Of a stretch of DNA of 49,647 bases, positions 20,872 to 32,700 are shown piece after piece. Numbering within the stretch: the stretch's first letter is position 1; every line of letters starts with the position of its first letter. Source of the stretch: Chromera velia (Eukaryota > Sar > Chromeraceae); the NCBI GenBank assembly GCA_018398765.1, contig JAHBMJ010005892.1, positions 12,501-62,147 of the forward strand, read 5' to 3'. The notes beneath the pieces are model-generated. The model saw nothing but the letters and a program-made list of their open reading frames with translations, was not told the DNA's origin and did no database searches. A program made the position numbers and the translations under genes.

Positions 20872-21217
20872 TCACAGAAGACTAGCTAACTGACCAGGGC
20901 ACGAGTTCAAGCTCTTGGTGGTGCTCGCTCCATCAGACGCCGTCGAGATAAAAGACGAAGAAGAGAGGTCAGCAGAAGGTCTCCTAGAAACAGGAGCACT
21001 GCCTGACTCTGAGGGCGCTGCGTAGGCGACTGCGCAGTCCCAGGAAGTCTTTCTCTTTACGGGTCCTTTATCACCAGTGAGACCAGAAAGGCCGAACTTT
21101 GCTGCAGAGAGAAATGGGGGACAGGGGGGAACAGCAGAGATTGTGATCAAGTTGTCGGACATCCACAAAAAGAGAGCGAAGGAAGGAAAGCAGACACTTA
21201 CCGACGAAGGAAGACAT
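20872..21217 (-). CDS. Uncharacterised 81-aa protein, 2 exons
   Basis: Exon 1 (21217-21202) encodes MSSFV plus one base and is followed by a consensus GTAAGT donor. Exon 2 (21101-20872) starts after CTCTGCAG and ends in TGA; the junction is in phase. The protein begins MSSFVAKFGLSGLTGDKGPV, continues with a basic KRKTSWDCAVAYAAP segment and becomes Ser-rich (about residues 36-70). There is no signal peptide, membrane segment or domain that I recognise. Good splice sites and a head-to-head position with RTEL1 support it as a gene, but with so short a frame it could be a chance model. Confidence 0.55.
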
Positions 21218-21924
21218 TTTGACTGGTTGAACTAGAAATACAGTGGGAAGAAAGAGGCTTCAGAAATGATCGAACGATGGCAAGAGACTGGGAAGAGGAC
21301 TCAGATCGGATAGATCAGATCAACCAGCAGCTTCTTTCGCTTCGTCGTCAAGTCTGTTGGGCAGCACTATAGTCTCTCAGACGTCTAGAGCTTGGAAAAG
21401 ACACTGCAATGGGACAAACCGTCAAAAATTTTGTTCCGTCACGCAAAAGAGACGTCGACCCGTGAAGAAGTTGACGTCACTGTTTGGCCGCGGACTGAGC
21501 GCGCGGTCCCCGCCGCGGCCCGCGGCGCCCGGCCCCCATGAGCGCATGTCACGCCGGGGCCCATCGGAGTTCAACTTACTGTTCAAGGGCATCGCGACGA
21601 AGATCAAACGTCGAAACGAAGACCGAGTTGGTTGATCAATCTGTCAGCTATATATAGAGGCACACATATGCCTGAGATTCAACAACCCTGGCTCACTGGG
21701 GCTTCACGAAAGCGCTTCGGATGGGTGTGCAATTTTTCTCTGCACGTTTTCGTCTGGTGAGAATGCGACGCTGAGATCTCGATTGGAAAACATAAATCCG
21801 TTCTGAAGCTGTCGCTCCCCTCTTCTGGTTGCCCGGCCGGTTTTTGTTTTTTTCTGTCTTTCCATCGTGACAATCTTTGAGGCAGCAAGCCGGAACTGGG
21901 TATTCTTTTTGTTGAATCGAGACC
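21218..21924. promoter_or_regulatory. Divergent promoter region upstream of RTEL1
   Basis: The 707-bp gap between the 81-aa gene and RTEL1 has a CpG- and GC-rich island (about 21480-21565, including CCGCGGCCCGCGGCGCCCGG) and a TATATATAGAGG stretch at about 21648-21659, about 270 bp before the RTEL1 start codon. No gene is evident. Confidence 0.6.
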
Positions 21925-23850
21925 ATGCAACCCGACCTAGAAGACGAAGGGGCTCTGAAGCTCTCAGGCCACAAGATTCACTTCCCCTTCAAGCCGTACG
22001 GATGCCAAGTAGACTACATGCAGAAAGTGCTGACTGCCATCACCGGCAACAAAAATGCACTGCTGGAATCTCCGACAGGTCCGAGGAGAAAAATGAATCC
22101 CGTCCCGAAAGAGAGAGAGAGAGAGAGAGATCTCTTCTCAGCGAAACAAAAAGTGTTGCAATAAATCAGACCCGTCTCCTCATTCTCTCCTTCTTTATGG
22201 CCTTGCATTACATGCCTGTTTCCACTCTACCCAGTTCCGATTCATGCCCGGCTTTGTGTGTACTTTCAGGGACTGGGAAGACCCTCTGTTTGATTTGTGC
22301 TGCTCTAGCCGTTCTCGAGGAAGAGAAAATCCAGAAAGGGGGCAATGGAGTGAAACCATCCGGAGAGCCGGCGATAGTGCTGGGGGGTGGGGGGACGGGT
22401 TTTGGCGTCAAACAGAGTCAGTCGCCCCGGTCTTTTCTCTATACACCTCCTTTCAATTTTGAAAACATTACGCTTGTGCAGGAAAGGTCCTTGGGGGGGA
22501 GTATCCGATGCTCAGGGGCTGCTTGTACTGTATGCATGAACACATATTTTGTCACTGACTTTTCAAAGCGAGACCGTCTACTCCTGTAGAATCGGCAGCA
22601 ATTGACGTGTGGCTGCTTCACACTTGCGATCCAACGTTTCTCTTCTCCTTGCAGTGGGCAGGGTCATCTATGCGTCCAGGTAAGTGAACAGAGCAGTCAG
22701 CCACTCGTTTCCCCTACATGTCAATTGCTCTCAACCTCTCTCTTTGATTTACAGTCCGGTTTCCTTTCGTTGTCGTTCCTTGGTCTCTCTGCATTTTCTA
22801 ATCACGAGTCTGTCTCCTGGTGGCCTTTTTGAGAGGAGTGAGCGAAAGGGAAAGGGAGGGGAGAGGTGGCAGTGCTCTATTTGACCGGAATGAAAAGAGA
22901 AAATGCGGGTATGAAAGTCAGGTTCTGGTCCCGGAAACAGCCGTGCATCTCTGCTCTGTGTGTGGGCGCAGAACTCACAGTCAGCTCAAGCAGGTCGTGA
23001 AGGAGCTTCGGGCCACGAAATACGTGAGAGAGGTCCGTGAAAGAAAGTTGCCTAAGATCGTAAGAGATCTGCACAGAATTAAGGGGAATGAATCAGTTGG
23101 ATCTGCTGCGAGTGCCTGCGGGTGGTGGTGGTTGTTGCAGAGTCGTGAGCTTTGTCGTCCAAGTGCGTCACTCTGTACTCTAAACGCTCCACTCACTTCC
23201 TTTTTTCTTTCCGTGTTTTGTTTTTCTCCCATCAAGTCTGATTCGCTTCTCTTCTCTTCTTTTCTCATTTCGGTGTTCCCTCCTGCCTGTTTCTGCTCTG
23301 GTCCGAGCATGCAGAGAGGCTTTCGGTGCACGGTCGTCGGGAGCAGGGAGCACCTCTGCGTAAACGAGAAATTGGCGAATCTGTCAGGATCTCAGAAGGA
23401 TGCTGGTTGCAGAAAGCTCCTTGAGCAGAGGGTTGGTTGGTCTCGTCGGTTGCTTCGTTCAGCAGAGGTGTCTGTCTGTCCACATAAACAAGGGTAGTGA
23501 GACAGATCAACACATTGCATGGACCGAAACAGAAAGACAGAGATAAGGGAGAAAGACAGGCAGACGGATAGACAAAGCAAGAGTCTTCCAAAACAGAGAG
23601 GTAAACAAACCAAGAAAATGAAGGGAAAAAAAAGAATCATGCGCTGAGATCTGGGAGGTCAATCAGGAAAGAACAGAAATCATCCTTTTGTGTTTGATGG
23701 CGATTGGCATTCATTTTTGTTTGTTTACTTCTTCGATTACATCAATATAAAGACCGGACAAGGGGTGGCTGTCAGGGGTCGGCCATGATTGAGAGATAAA
23801 TAGAGAGAGTTCCTGCTTGCTCATTAAGGTGAAGAGGGTGCCCTTCTTGG

Positions 23851-23895
<45 letters not shown>

Positions 23896-24060
23896 ATTCA
23901 TCTATCTATGGCTGCGTGTGTATGTATGCAGAGCTGCTTTTATCATGGAGGGCTGGGGAACAGAAACGAGGGGGATTTGTCGGGTGGCTCTCGGGCATGG
24001 AAAGAGCTTCTGCAGGTGGGGGGGGAGTTTCAACTTTCTTTCTCTATTCCGTCTCCCCTG

Positions 24061-24094
<34 letters not shown>

Positions 24095-26708
24095 GTGTGT
24101 GTGTGTGTGTGTGTGTGTGTCTTTTTTAGACGAAAAAGACAGACTCATGCTGTATCTGTTTCTTCTCTTCCTTCACTTATTTTTCTCGTCCCGTTTTCCT
24201 CACTTCCTCTTCTCGGTGAATTTTGTTTCCTTTTCGGATAATCTCTGTCAAAGCTGTTAGGGCAATTTGACCGTGTCGCTCTTGAGCTTTTCTCCAAACG
24301 ATTCATGCGTCTCTGTATGTCTGTATGTATGTATGTATGTATGTATGTGTGTATGTTTGTGTGTATGTATGTATGTATGTATGCAGAGCGTTCCCAGGGA
24401 CATCGAAGAGGTGGCTGAACTCGGAAGGGTCGGTGGATCATGTTAGCCTTTGCTCAGCTGACTTTCTTGATACACAAAAAAGAGGGGTGTGCCAGCCACC
24501 CTGCCTACCTTGTCCTCTCGGTCTTTCTTATGCCCCCAGTCCTCTGTACGTCCTGAGGACTTCCACAGAAAAGATTCCCAACCCAACCCAGGGCGTGTGA
24601 TGACCAAAGGATTCGTTCTTCTTCCGTTGCCCCCCTCTCTTGGTCTCACTTCTTCCTAGGCCTGGCTCTTGCTTTGCCTCTTTCTCTCACACCATCTCTG
24701 CTTACCTGTCCCTCTCTCTTTCTCTCTCTATTTGTTTGAGTGAATGCATGCAGCGCGCAGGGTTCTGCCCCTTTTTTGGCGTTCGGGAGGTCCAGCAGGA
24801 GAGCCACGTCGTGCTGGTCCCCTACAACTACCTCTTTGATCCTTCTGCACGGTTAGTTTGTTGGTCTGTTGGAGTCAGCAGGACGATGGAAACATTCGAC
24901 TTCAATGCCTTCCTTTCCCACCCTGGATTTGCAGCAGTCGCCTAAGTTTAGAAGGGTGACGCGAACGGGAGAAAAGAGGTCACTGGTGTAATCATGTCCA
25001 CACTCCTCTCATATTTTTTCTTTCTTCTTATTTCCTTCTTTTCTTTTGGTCTTCAACTCTTTCTTCTGGTCTGATTGTTTGGTTTGGCTTGGCTTGAGCG
25101 TGCAGTCGTGCCCTGAGGCTCGACGAGATGCTGAGCGACGCCATTGTTGTTGTTGACGAGGCTCATAACATCGAGAGGGTTTGCGAGGAGGCAGCGTCTT
25201 TCGATGTGACGACAGATGAAATCGATCAGTCAGTCAGTCTGTAGACTCAATTGAAATTTTGTCGAGGGTGCTTCCTTTCTTTTGTCCGAGGTTTTCGTCT
25301 CTGTCGGTTTTGGGCCCGTGGCCTTCCTTTTTGTTCGAAGTCTTCCTTGATCTTCCTTCCTTCCTTCCTTGACTGCCCACTCTTCTTTTTTGTTGCTGCT
25401 CGTGTAGGTCTTTCTGTCTGGGAGTGACCGTGTCGTTCTTTTGTCTTCCAACATTTCTTTCATTCATTCGTTCTTTCTGTCTTTCTTTCCTTGTCTGTTG
25501 TGTACATGAGAAGAGGAGAGGAAAAAGAAAACAACAATAGTGCGTCTGTCTGTCTGTCCGTCTGTCTGTCTGACGGAATGAACAAATTGTCTGTCTTCCT
25601 GCCTGCCCGCCTGCCTGCCTGCCTGCCTGCCTGCAGAATGCACAGAGAGCTGACCGACGTTGTGAACGCCTACGTGACCAGCATGTCTATTGGGGGAGGG
25701 GAGGCAGGGGAGGGAGAGGGGGGCTCAAGCATGCTGTCGGAGTCTCTTCAGAAGTGGAATCCCACCATTCTCACAAATGCCACACATCTCCTAGTCAGTC
25801 AATGACTGCATGCACAAGCACGTCTTCTTTCCACCCGGATATCTTCTTTCTTCCTTCGGTACCCCTTTCATCCTTTACTTGAACACCGACGGCAGGACGG
25901 CAAAAAGGGCTCAGAGCGCGCCTGCATGGCGCACACATATGCCCTGCGTGAAAAAAGAGGGCATACATATCTTTTGCCCTGCAGCTGCTGGATGTTTCGA
26001 GTCCTGCATGTTCATTTCCTGTCCTCCCTTCTTCCCTCCTCTGTTTCCGCACCGGATCGAATCACTTGGTCTCCTTCGAGCGTCCTTGACTGCATCGCTC
26101 TCTTTGCTTGTTTTTCTTTTGCTCCCTGTCTCGCTATTTCACGTTTCTTCCTCTGTTGCGTTTTTCTTGAGCTTGTGACTGCAGAACACGATCAATAATC
26201 TTCGGCAGCACCTTGAATCGGTCAGTGAGGGCATGTGTTTTCGTTTGATGAATGTTTGGGGGCAGAAACTGGGGAGGAGTGGATTGTGTACTTTCTTTCG
26301 ATTTGAGCTTGGCTTGGATCGATGAAGAAAACCGTCGGGAGGGAAGAAGTGAACCAGAGAGCCAAGGCGGGGGATAGGAGGCAGTGAGACCGAAGGACCA
26401 CTTAGGGGCAGAAACAGGGGGCCATCTGTCTTTTTTTCTTTTGGCCGGCTTCTCTTCACGTTTTTGTGTTAGTCTGTCGGTCGCTCCGTTCGCTTTTCTC
26501 ATTGGTCAAGTGCCGTTATATGTTCAGATCATTTCTCGCCGTTTGTCTTTGCTCTTGCGCTCGCTCTCTTTCTCTTGTCTCCTCTTGTCTTCAGATTGCT
26601 CTGAACAGACCCTCTCATGAATGGCGGTCCAAGTATCTTCTGCTCGAGGATGGTGCGAGAATGTTGGATCTCTTCAAGGTCTGTCGGTCCGTCTGCCTGT
26701 CTCAGAAA

Positions 26709-26743
<35 letters not shown>

Positions 26744-29700
26744 CAGATAATATGAATTTGAACATTTATCTTCCCCGAGACTTCTCTTCTAGCCCCGCCT
26801 CTAGTCGTCGCCATATTTGTGAGGAGAAAAGGAATTGCAAGAAAAGAAAAAAAAAGGGGGGGATGGGGTCGAGCTTTTCACTGTGCCCCCCCTTTGTTCG
26901 GCTGAAATGGAAGTCCGTGAGGAAAAGCTCATTCTCTCTGTTTGCCTCTGTCGTCAATTTCGCATTTGTTCAACTCGACGGGAGGATTCCGAGACTTCGT
27001 TCTATGTGCTCCTCTTTTTTTGTCTCTTTGCCCAGCGACCGCTGCCCCGTCCTAATTCTAAATGAAGACCTCGGTGCGGGTGTTTTGGTGGGTGAGGGTT
27101 TATTGTTTTTTGTTGTGTTGTTTGGGGCGTTTGGTGTGTGGGTAGGGGGGGTTCTCCATACACGAAAGAGAGATTTGAGGTTGTGAATTCTCATCCGACA
27201 GATCGCTTCTTCGCGTGTGTCTGCAGGAGGCGGGCTTCACCTTCTACCCTGAGCAGGCCCGAATCATAACCGACGCCTCTGAGTTCCTCGCCAGCGGACC
27301 CGAGTCAATCGACGTCCCTGCAGGGGGAGGAGAGAGTCTGCATGGGGGAACGGAGTCGGGGTGGAAGCGCTCGACGGCAACGAAGGGAAAGTATCTGGAG
27401 AAATTGGCAAAGATCATTAAGGTTCGGGGAGAAGGGGGGGGTGTAGGGTCACATGAATGGATGCAGCGTTCTCGGTTGCTGGCAAGTTCCGACGATTTCC
27501 CGGCCAGAATCGTTCCCTTGCCGGGCGTTTGGAATTGAATAACTTTCGAATTGTTGCTTCCCTATGACCGGGGTTTTCCAGTCTTCTATTTTTCTGCGAA
27601 TTTGTGCTATGCTTTGCAATTTCCCCCCTCCCTGCTTTTTGGCTACCAATCTGACTTTCCATCTCTTCCCCCCTTCATTTCTTTCTCCTCGTCACGTCTG
27701 TGCATGCCTATGCGAGCAGCAAGTTTCGTCTCCGTTTGTGTCGGACGATCCCCTCGCCTTTCGGCCCGTCATTCAAGAGGCCCAGAGGGAAGCGCAGATC
27801 TCCTCCAGCCTCCAGAGAGACGACGAGGAAATTGAAGTGAGCACGAGGAGGAGAAACAACCAAGGAACGTACAGGTCATTCTTCATTGAAGGGAAGGGGA
27901 TGGGAGGAAGGGGGGGGGGGGAGTGCAGGTGTGTATGAATAATCAAAGCGTTTTCAGATGAATTGATGTGAGAGCAGATCAGGGAGAGAGGAAAAAGCGT
28001 CTGCTTTTATCGATCCCTTCCATCTTTTGCGTGTTTTTCTGTACTCCGTTTGGGCCTCTGAGAAGTCGGTCTTTCGGTGGTGCCTCCTCGCCTGCGTGTG
28101 TGTGATCTTTCTCTTTCCTGTTTTGTTTTCTTTTCTTTTTGGTTGCAACAAATGTTCTGCACGCATCCTGGTCGCCTACTCTCCTTGATGCAGGATTCTG
28201 AGTCTCTGGTGTTTCTCTGCGGCAGCCGCAGTGTCTCAAGTCCTCTCGAAGAAAACTCGGAGTCTGATTCTGACCTCGGGTACCCTGGCGCCTCTGGGAG
28301 CGTTCTCGGCTCAACTGTGCAGCTCCAAGGACGCAGACATGTGGGTGGAGGGGTGGACGGGTGGAGGGGTACTCCTCTTTTTCTCCAGCCATGCACTGTC
28401 TGTCTTTCACTCTCTGTGATGTGGTTTTCCTTTCCCCCCCCATTCGCACTTTCCCTTACATTCCATGATTGTTGAAGTGCTCTTCCACTACCTCCGTTCC
28501 TTCTCATGTTCAAGTCGGATGTCTCCTTCCATCTGTCTGTCGGCTTACTCTTTTCACCCCTTTGACTTCTCTCCTGTTTTTCTTGGTCCCTCCTTGCCCC
28601 GGCCTCTTCTTCCTCACATGCAGGTTCCCCGTGACCCTCCAGAATCCCTTTTCACACAGAATCCTTCATACAGAAAAAAAACGGAAAAAGAATTCTGTAT
28701 GAAAATGAATCCTCACATGCAGGTTCCCCGTGACCCTCCAGAATCCCTTTCCATACAGAATCCTTCATACAGAAAAAAAAAAGAAAAAGAATTCTGTATG
28801 AAAATGAATCCTCACATGCAGGTTCCCCGTGACCCTCCAGAATCCCTTTTCACACAGAATCCTTCATACAGAAAAAAAACAAAGAAAAAGAATTCTGTAT
28901 GAAAATGAATCCTCACATGCAGGTTCCCCGTGACCCTCCAGAATCCCTTTCCATACAGAATCCTTCATGCAGAAAAAAAAAAGAAAAAGAATTCTGTATG
29001 AAAATGAATCCTCACATGCAGGTTCCCCGTGACCCTCCAGAATCCCCATGTGATTCGAGAGGACCAACTGTGGGCAGGGGTCATCTCGAGGGGTCCGACA
29101 AAAAAAATACTCACCTCGACTTTCCAGGTGAGTGAGGACGATGGAGGTCCTTTTTTGTTGATCTCTTCTTTGCTGTCCCGCCTTCGAGTGAAGTTCCATA
29201 TCTCAGTCCGTGCAAGAGTCAGTGTCCTTTCCCTTCGCGGAGGTGAACACGGAGGGGGACGACCAGAAGGAAGTGTGGGAAGCCGTGAAATAGCCCATTC
29301 TGGTTGACGCTGGCAACAAAGGCGCAGGACGGAGTTGCATCCCTCCCTTCGTTCTCCCTGGCGACCTGTTCCCTCTCTAGGATGACGGGAGCTTTGAGCA
29401 TATTCTTGTATGGCTGCCTTCATATCCAAACCTCGCCCTCCGCTTTCTCTTTTTTTCATGCTTGCCGGGAGCCTTTGGTTTGTTCCTTGACCTTTTTTTC
29501 GGCATTCGTTTCCGTTCGCAGAACAGAGAGCAAGAGACTTACCTTGACGACCTGGGTCGGGTTGTGTTCTCCATCCTGAAGACCGTCCCCGGGGGTGTCC
29601 TTTTGGTCTTCGCCTCCTACATCCAGATGAAAATCTGTCAAGACAGGTTGGTAGGCACCTGGGCCGGCTTGTTTGAAAGCGAGAGAGACCAGGTGGATGG

Positions 29701-32700
29701 GTGACACCAGAAAAATGAAAAAGCTCACCCTTACCGGTCCGTATGATAATGTACCAATCAGACAATCGAGTCTCGGTGCTGCCTGGATGGCCGTTGCATG
29801 GGAAGAAATTCAACTTGGGAAAAGAGAAAATCTGCAATCGCTCCCTTCCTTGGCTCCCATTCCATCGAAGGAAACGTTTTAATGAGATTTTTCAATATCC
29901 TGTGTGTGTGTCTGCCGAATGTTCCTCTAACTTCGGCGCTTTCTTCTGTTTTTTCTGTACCTGTGCAGGTGGAAGGCGACGAGGCTGTGGGAAGCGATGG
30001 GGAAGCAGAAGACACTCTTCCAAGAACCTCAAAAGTGAGGCAGGCAGGCAGGCAGATACAAAGAAAGAATATGCAGCTGCACTCCAAGGTGATCAGTCAA
30101 CTCTCACTCTGGTTTCTTCTTTCATGTTTCACTAACTGTGGATGTATTGCATCCTGGTTCATGCACTCACTCTGCTTGCGCGCGCGCGCGTGTGTGTGTG
30201 TGCATGGTTGCAGCTCAAAACAGCTGGCAAACACGCTGTCAGCTTTCAAGAATGAAGTCGAAACCCACACACGGGCGGTTTTGAAAGGTGCACAGACGGT
30301 GCCTTCCGGGGCCGCTCTTCTCGCCGTGTGTCGTGGCAAAGTGAGCGAGGGAGTCGACTTCTCCGACTCCGCCTGCAGAGCCGTGGTGGTGCTCGGACAG
30401 CCCCTCCCGAACGCGATGGACCCTCGGTAGGTTTTTTTTTTTTGGTTGATGGGATGGGACGGTGTGTGTGCTTGCTTTGGTGTTAGGTTCTCTCCCTTCC
30501 TTTTCCCGGATGTCGTTTCTCTCGGGGCCTCTTTTTCTCTTTGCAGCACCGACAGAGGTTGACCTGTCTTCGTGTCCGGAGGGGAACTTTTCCTTTCCGC
30601 ATTGGGTGCGTGTATGCGAACAGCTATCCATGTCACTGGAGTTTTTTCTGTCCTCTCTCTTCCTTTTTTTGTCGCTTCTAAGATTTTCTGTGGGTTGTCT
30701 TCTTTTGCAGGGTGCACCTGAAGAGGGAGTATATGGACAGGAGGAGCGGGGAATTAAAGAGAATGGTCGGAAACGGGCGTGTGCGAGAGGAGCAACGGAG
30801 TGCAGTGCTGGCGAGGGCAGATGTGGACGGACAGAAGTGGTACGCCCAGCAGGCGTCCAGAGCTGTGAATCAGGCGATCGGTCGAGTCATTCGACATCGG
30901 GATGACTTTGGGGCGATTATTCTCTGTGACGCACGGTTTGCACACCCCAACGTGCAGAGGGATCTTTCCCGTTGGATCTTCGGAAGTCTTCGGCCCGAAT
31001 TTCTGTCAGTCAGTCCTCCGTCTGTTTGTTTGGATCAGACTGTAGCAATTTGTCCCCATCCGTTGAATTGTATACAGTGTATATGTGTAGATGCCCCAAG
31101 GGGCTAGTCAGAGCTTCTGACTGTGCGTGTGAATGTACTCGCTTTGAAGTAGTGGTCGTGTTTTGAGGGATGGATCGCTCCGCAGATTTCGTTGAGTGTC
31201 TTTGCCTTGTTGATACACCCGTGAGATTCGATTTGCGAGGCAATCTTCCGGGCCTTTTCCTGTTTGCTTGTGCGGTGTCCGCAGTCCTCCCTTTAGGTTC
31301 AAGGCTTTGACCGTCTCCCCCCTCGATCCTCTGAACAAACGTGCTTGTGGATGTGCATGTGCAGTGAGTGCAAGGACGCAATTGAAGACTTGGATTGTTT
31401 CTTCAAGAACGTCCCGAAAGATTTAAAGGACAAGGAGAGGGACAAGCTGCTCTCCATTTCTATCGAGGGGGAGGAGGGCAACTCCTTCTCTTCCTCCGGA
31501 CTCCCTCAGGGCTATCTGGAGTCATCGGGGTTATCATGGGGACAGGCGGAGAGGGGGCGCGTGATGAAAGCACCGAGTGGTCCTTTTACGGCAACGCAGG
31601 GGGTGCAGAGAGACGTTGGAGGGGGTAGAGAGAGAGTACAAAGAATTGGTGCTCCCCTTGTCAGAGAAGGACTCCCAGTGAGTGCCCCTTCTCTGAACCA
31701 CCTGAGACAACCGCAACCTGCTGCGCCGACACGTCCCCATACCACGAATACAGATGTCTCGAAACAAAAGGCGAAGGCCACAAAGAAGAAGCACACGGTA
31801 GTGGAATTTGAACGCCCTTCCCAATCCCAGCAGCAGCAGCACAAGTCGAAAACGTCCTCTCAGCAGTCGAAGGGTTCGTCGGGTGCCTCTGGGGGTCTTC
31901 GGGGAGCTTTGGGGGGAGGGTTGAGGGGTGCTCTGGGAGGGGGGGTCAGTCAGGCGCCCGGCACCGCTTTCGCGAGCTCCACTGGGTATGGGTTCTTCAA
32001 CAGAAACCGTGTAGCAGGTCGGTGAAGTGAACGTTCTCCTCTGTTCTGGACCTTTTTGCTGCCTGGTGTCACCCTCCTTGGTAGTGCTGTCCTGTAGAGA
32101 GAAAGAACCAAGTTGCTTCTGCCTATCACTTTTATGTGAATACTTGCGGGTAGAGTGTGGGCCCATGGGTCAGATGCTGGTTGAACTGAAGGGCGGGAGG
32201 AAAGTCACCCCATCTCGTATAGATCTGTAGAGGGTGTCGTCTCTCTTTTTCCATCCCTTTCTTGTCTGTTGAACTTCCTGACCTGCGTAGCAAGGGCTCT
32301 GTCAGCATTCGCTTCTCAATTTCTTGTTTGTACACGATCTCTTCTCTTTTCGTCTGTGATCTTTTATACTCTGGGACTATCAATCATGTTGTGGACCTTC
32401 CCTCATCTCTCAAACAAACCATGCATCTCTCTCCTGTTCGTTGCCTGCCTGCAGTTCCCCCCCAAGCAGATCCTCAGGACCAGATGCTTCCTTCCCATCA
32501 CTTTCCTCAGCAGCGACAGCAACAGCAGCAGCAAGGACGTTTAGGCAACAGCAGCCGGAGGGGCGCACACTCTTCTGGCCAGGCCCCCTCTGGTTCATGG
32601 GAGGAGCGCCACCTTGCTGCTTCTGGGTATCCTCCAAGCGGTCGTAGGGAAGATCCCAGAGGCAGAGGGGGGAGGACGGGGGATGAGGGAACCAGCCGGG

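Noticed and set aside
28465-28902. Open frame through the tandem array giving 33-residue repeats ([12 protein letters not shown]...)
   Set aside because: It is out of frame with RTEL1, exists only because the unit is 99 bp (33 codons), and breaks at the 101-bp unit. It is a by-product of the repeat, not a repeat protein.
28612-29046. CRISPR array
   Set aside because: The units are direct tandem duplications of an exon boundary without unique spacers, in a eukaryotic intron.
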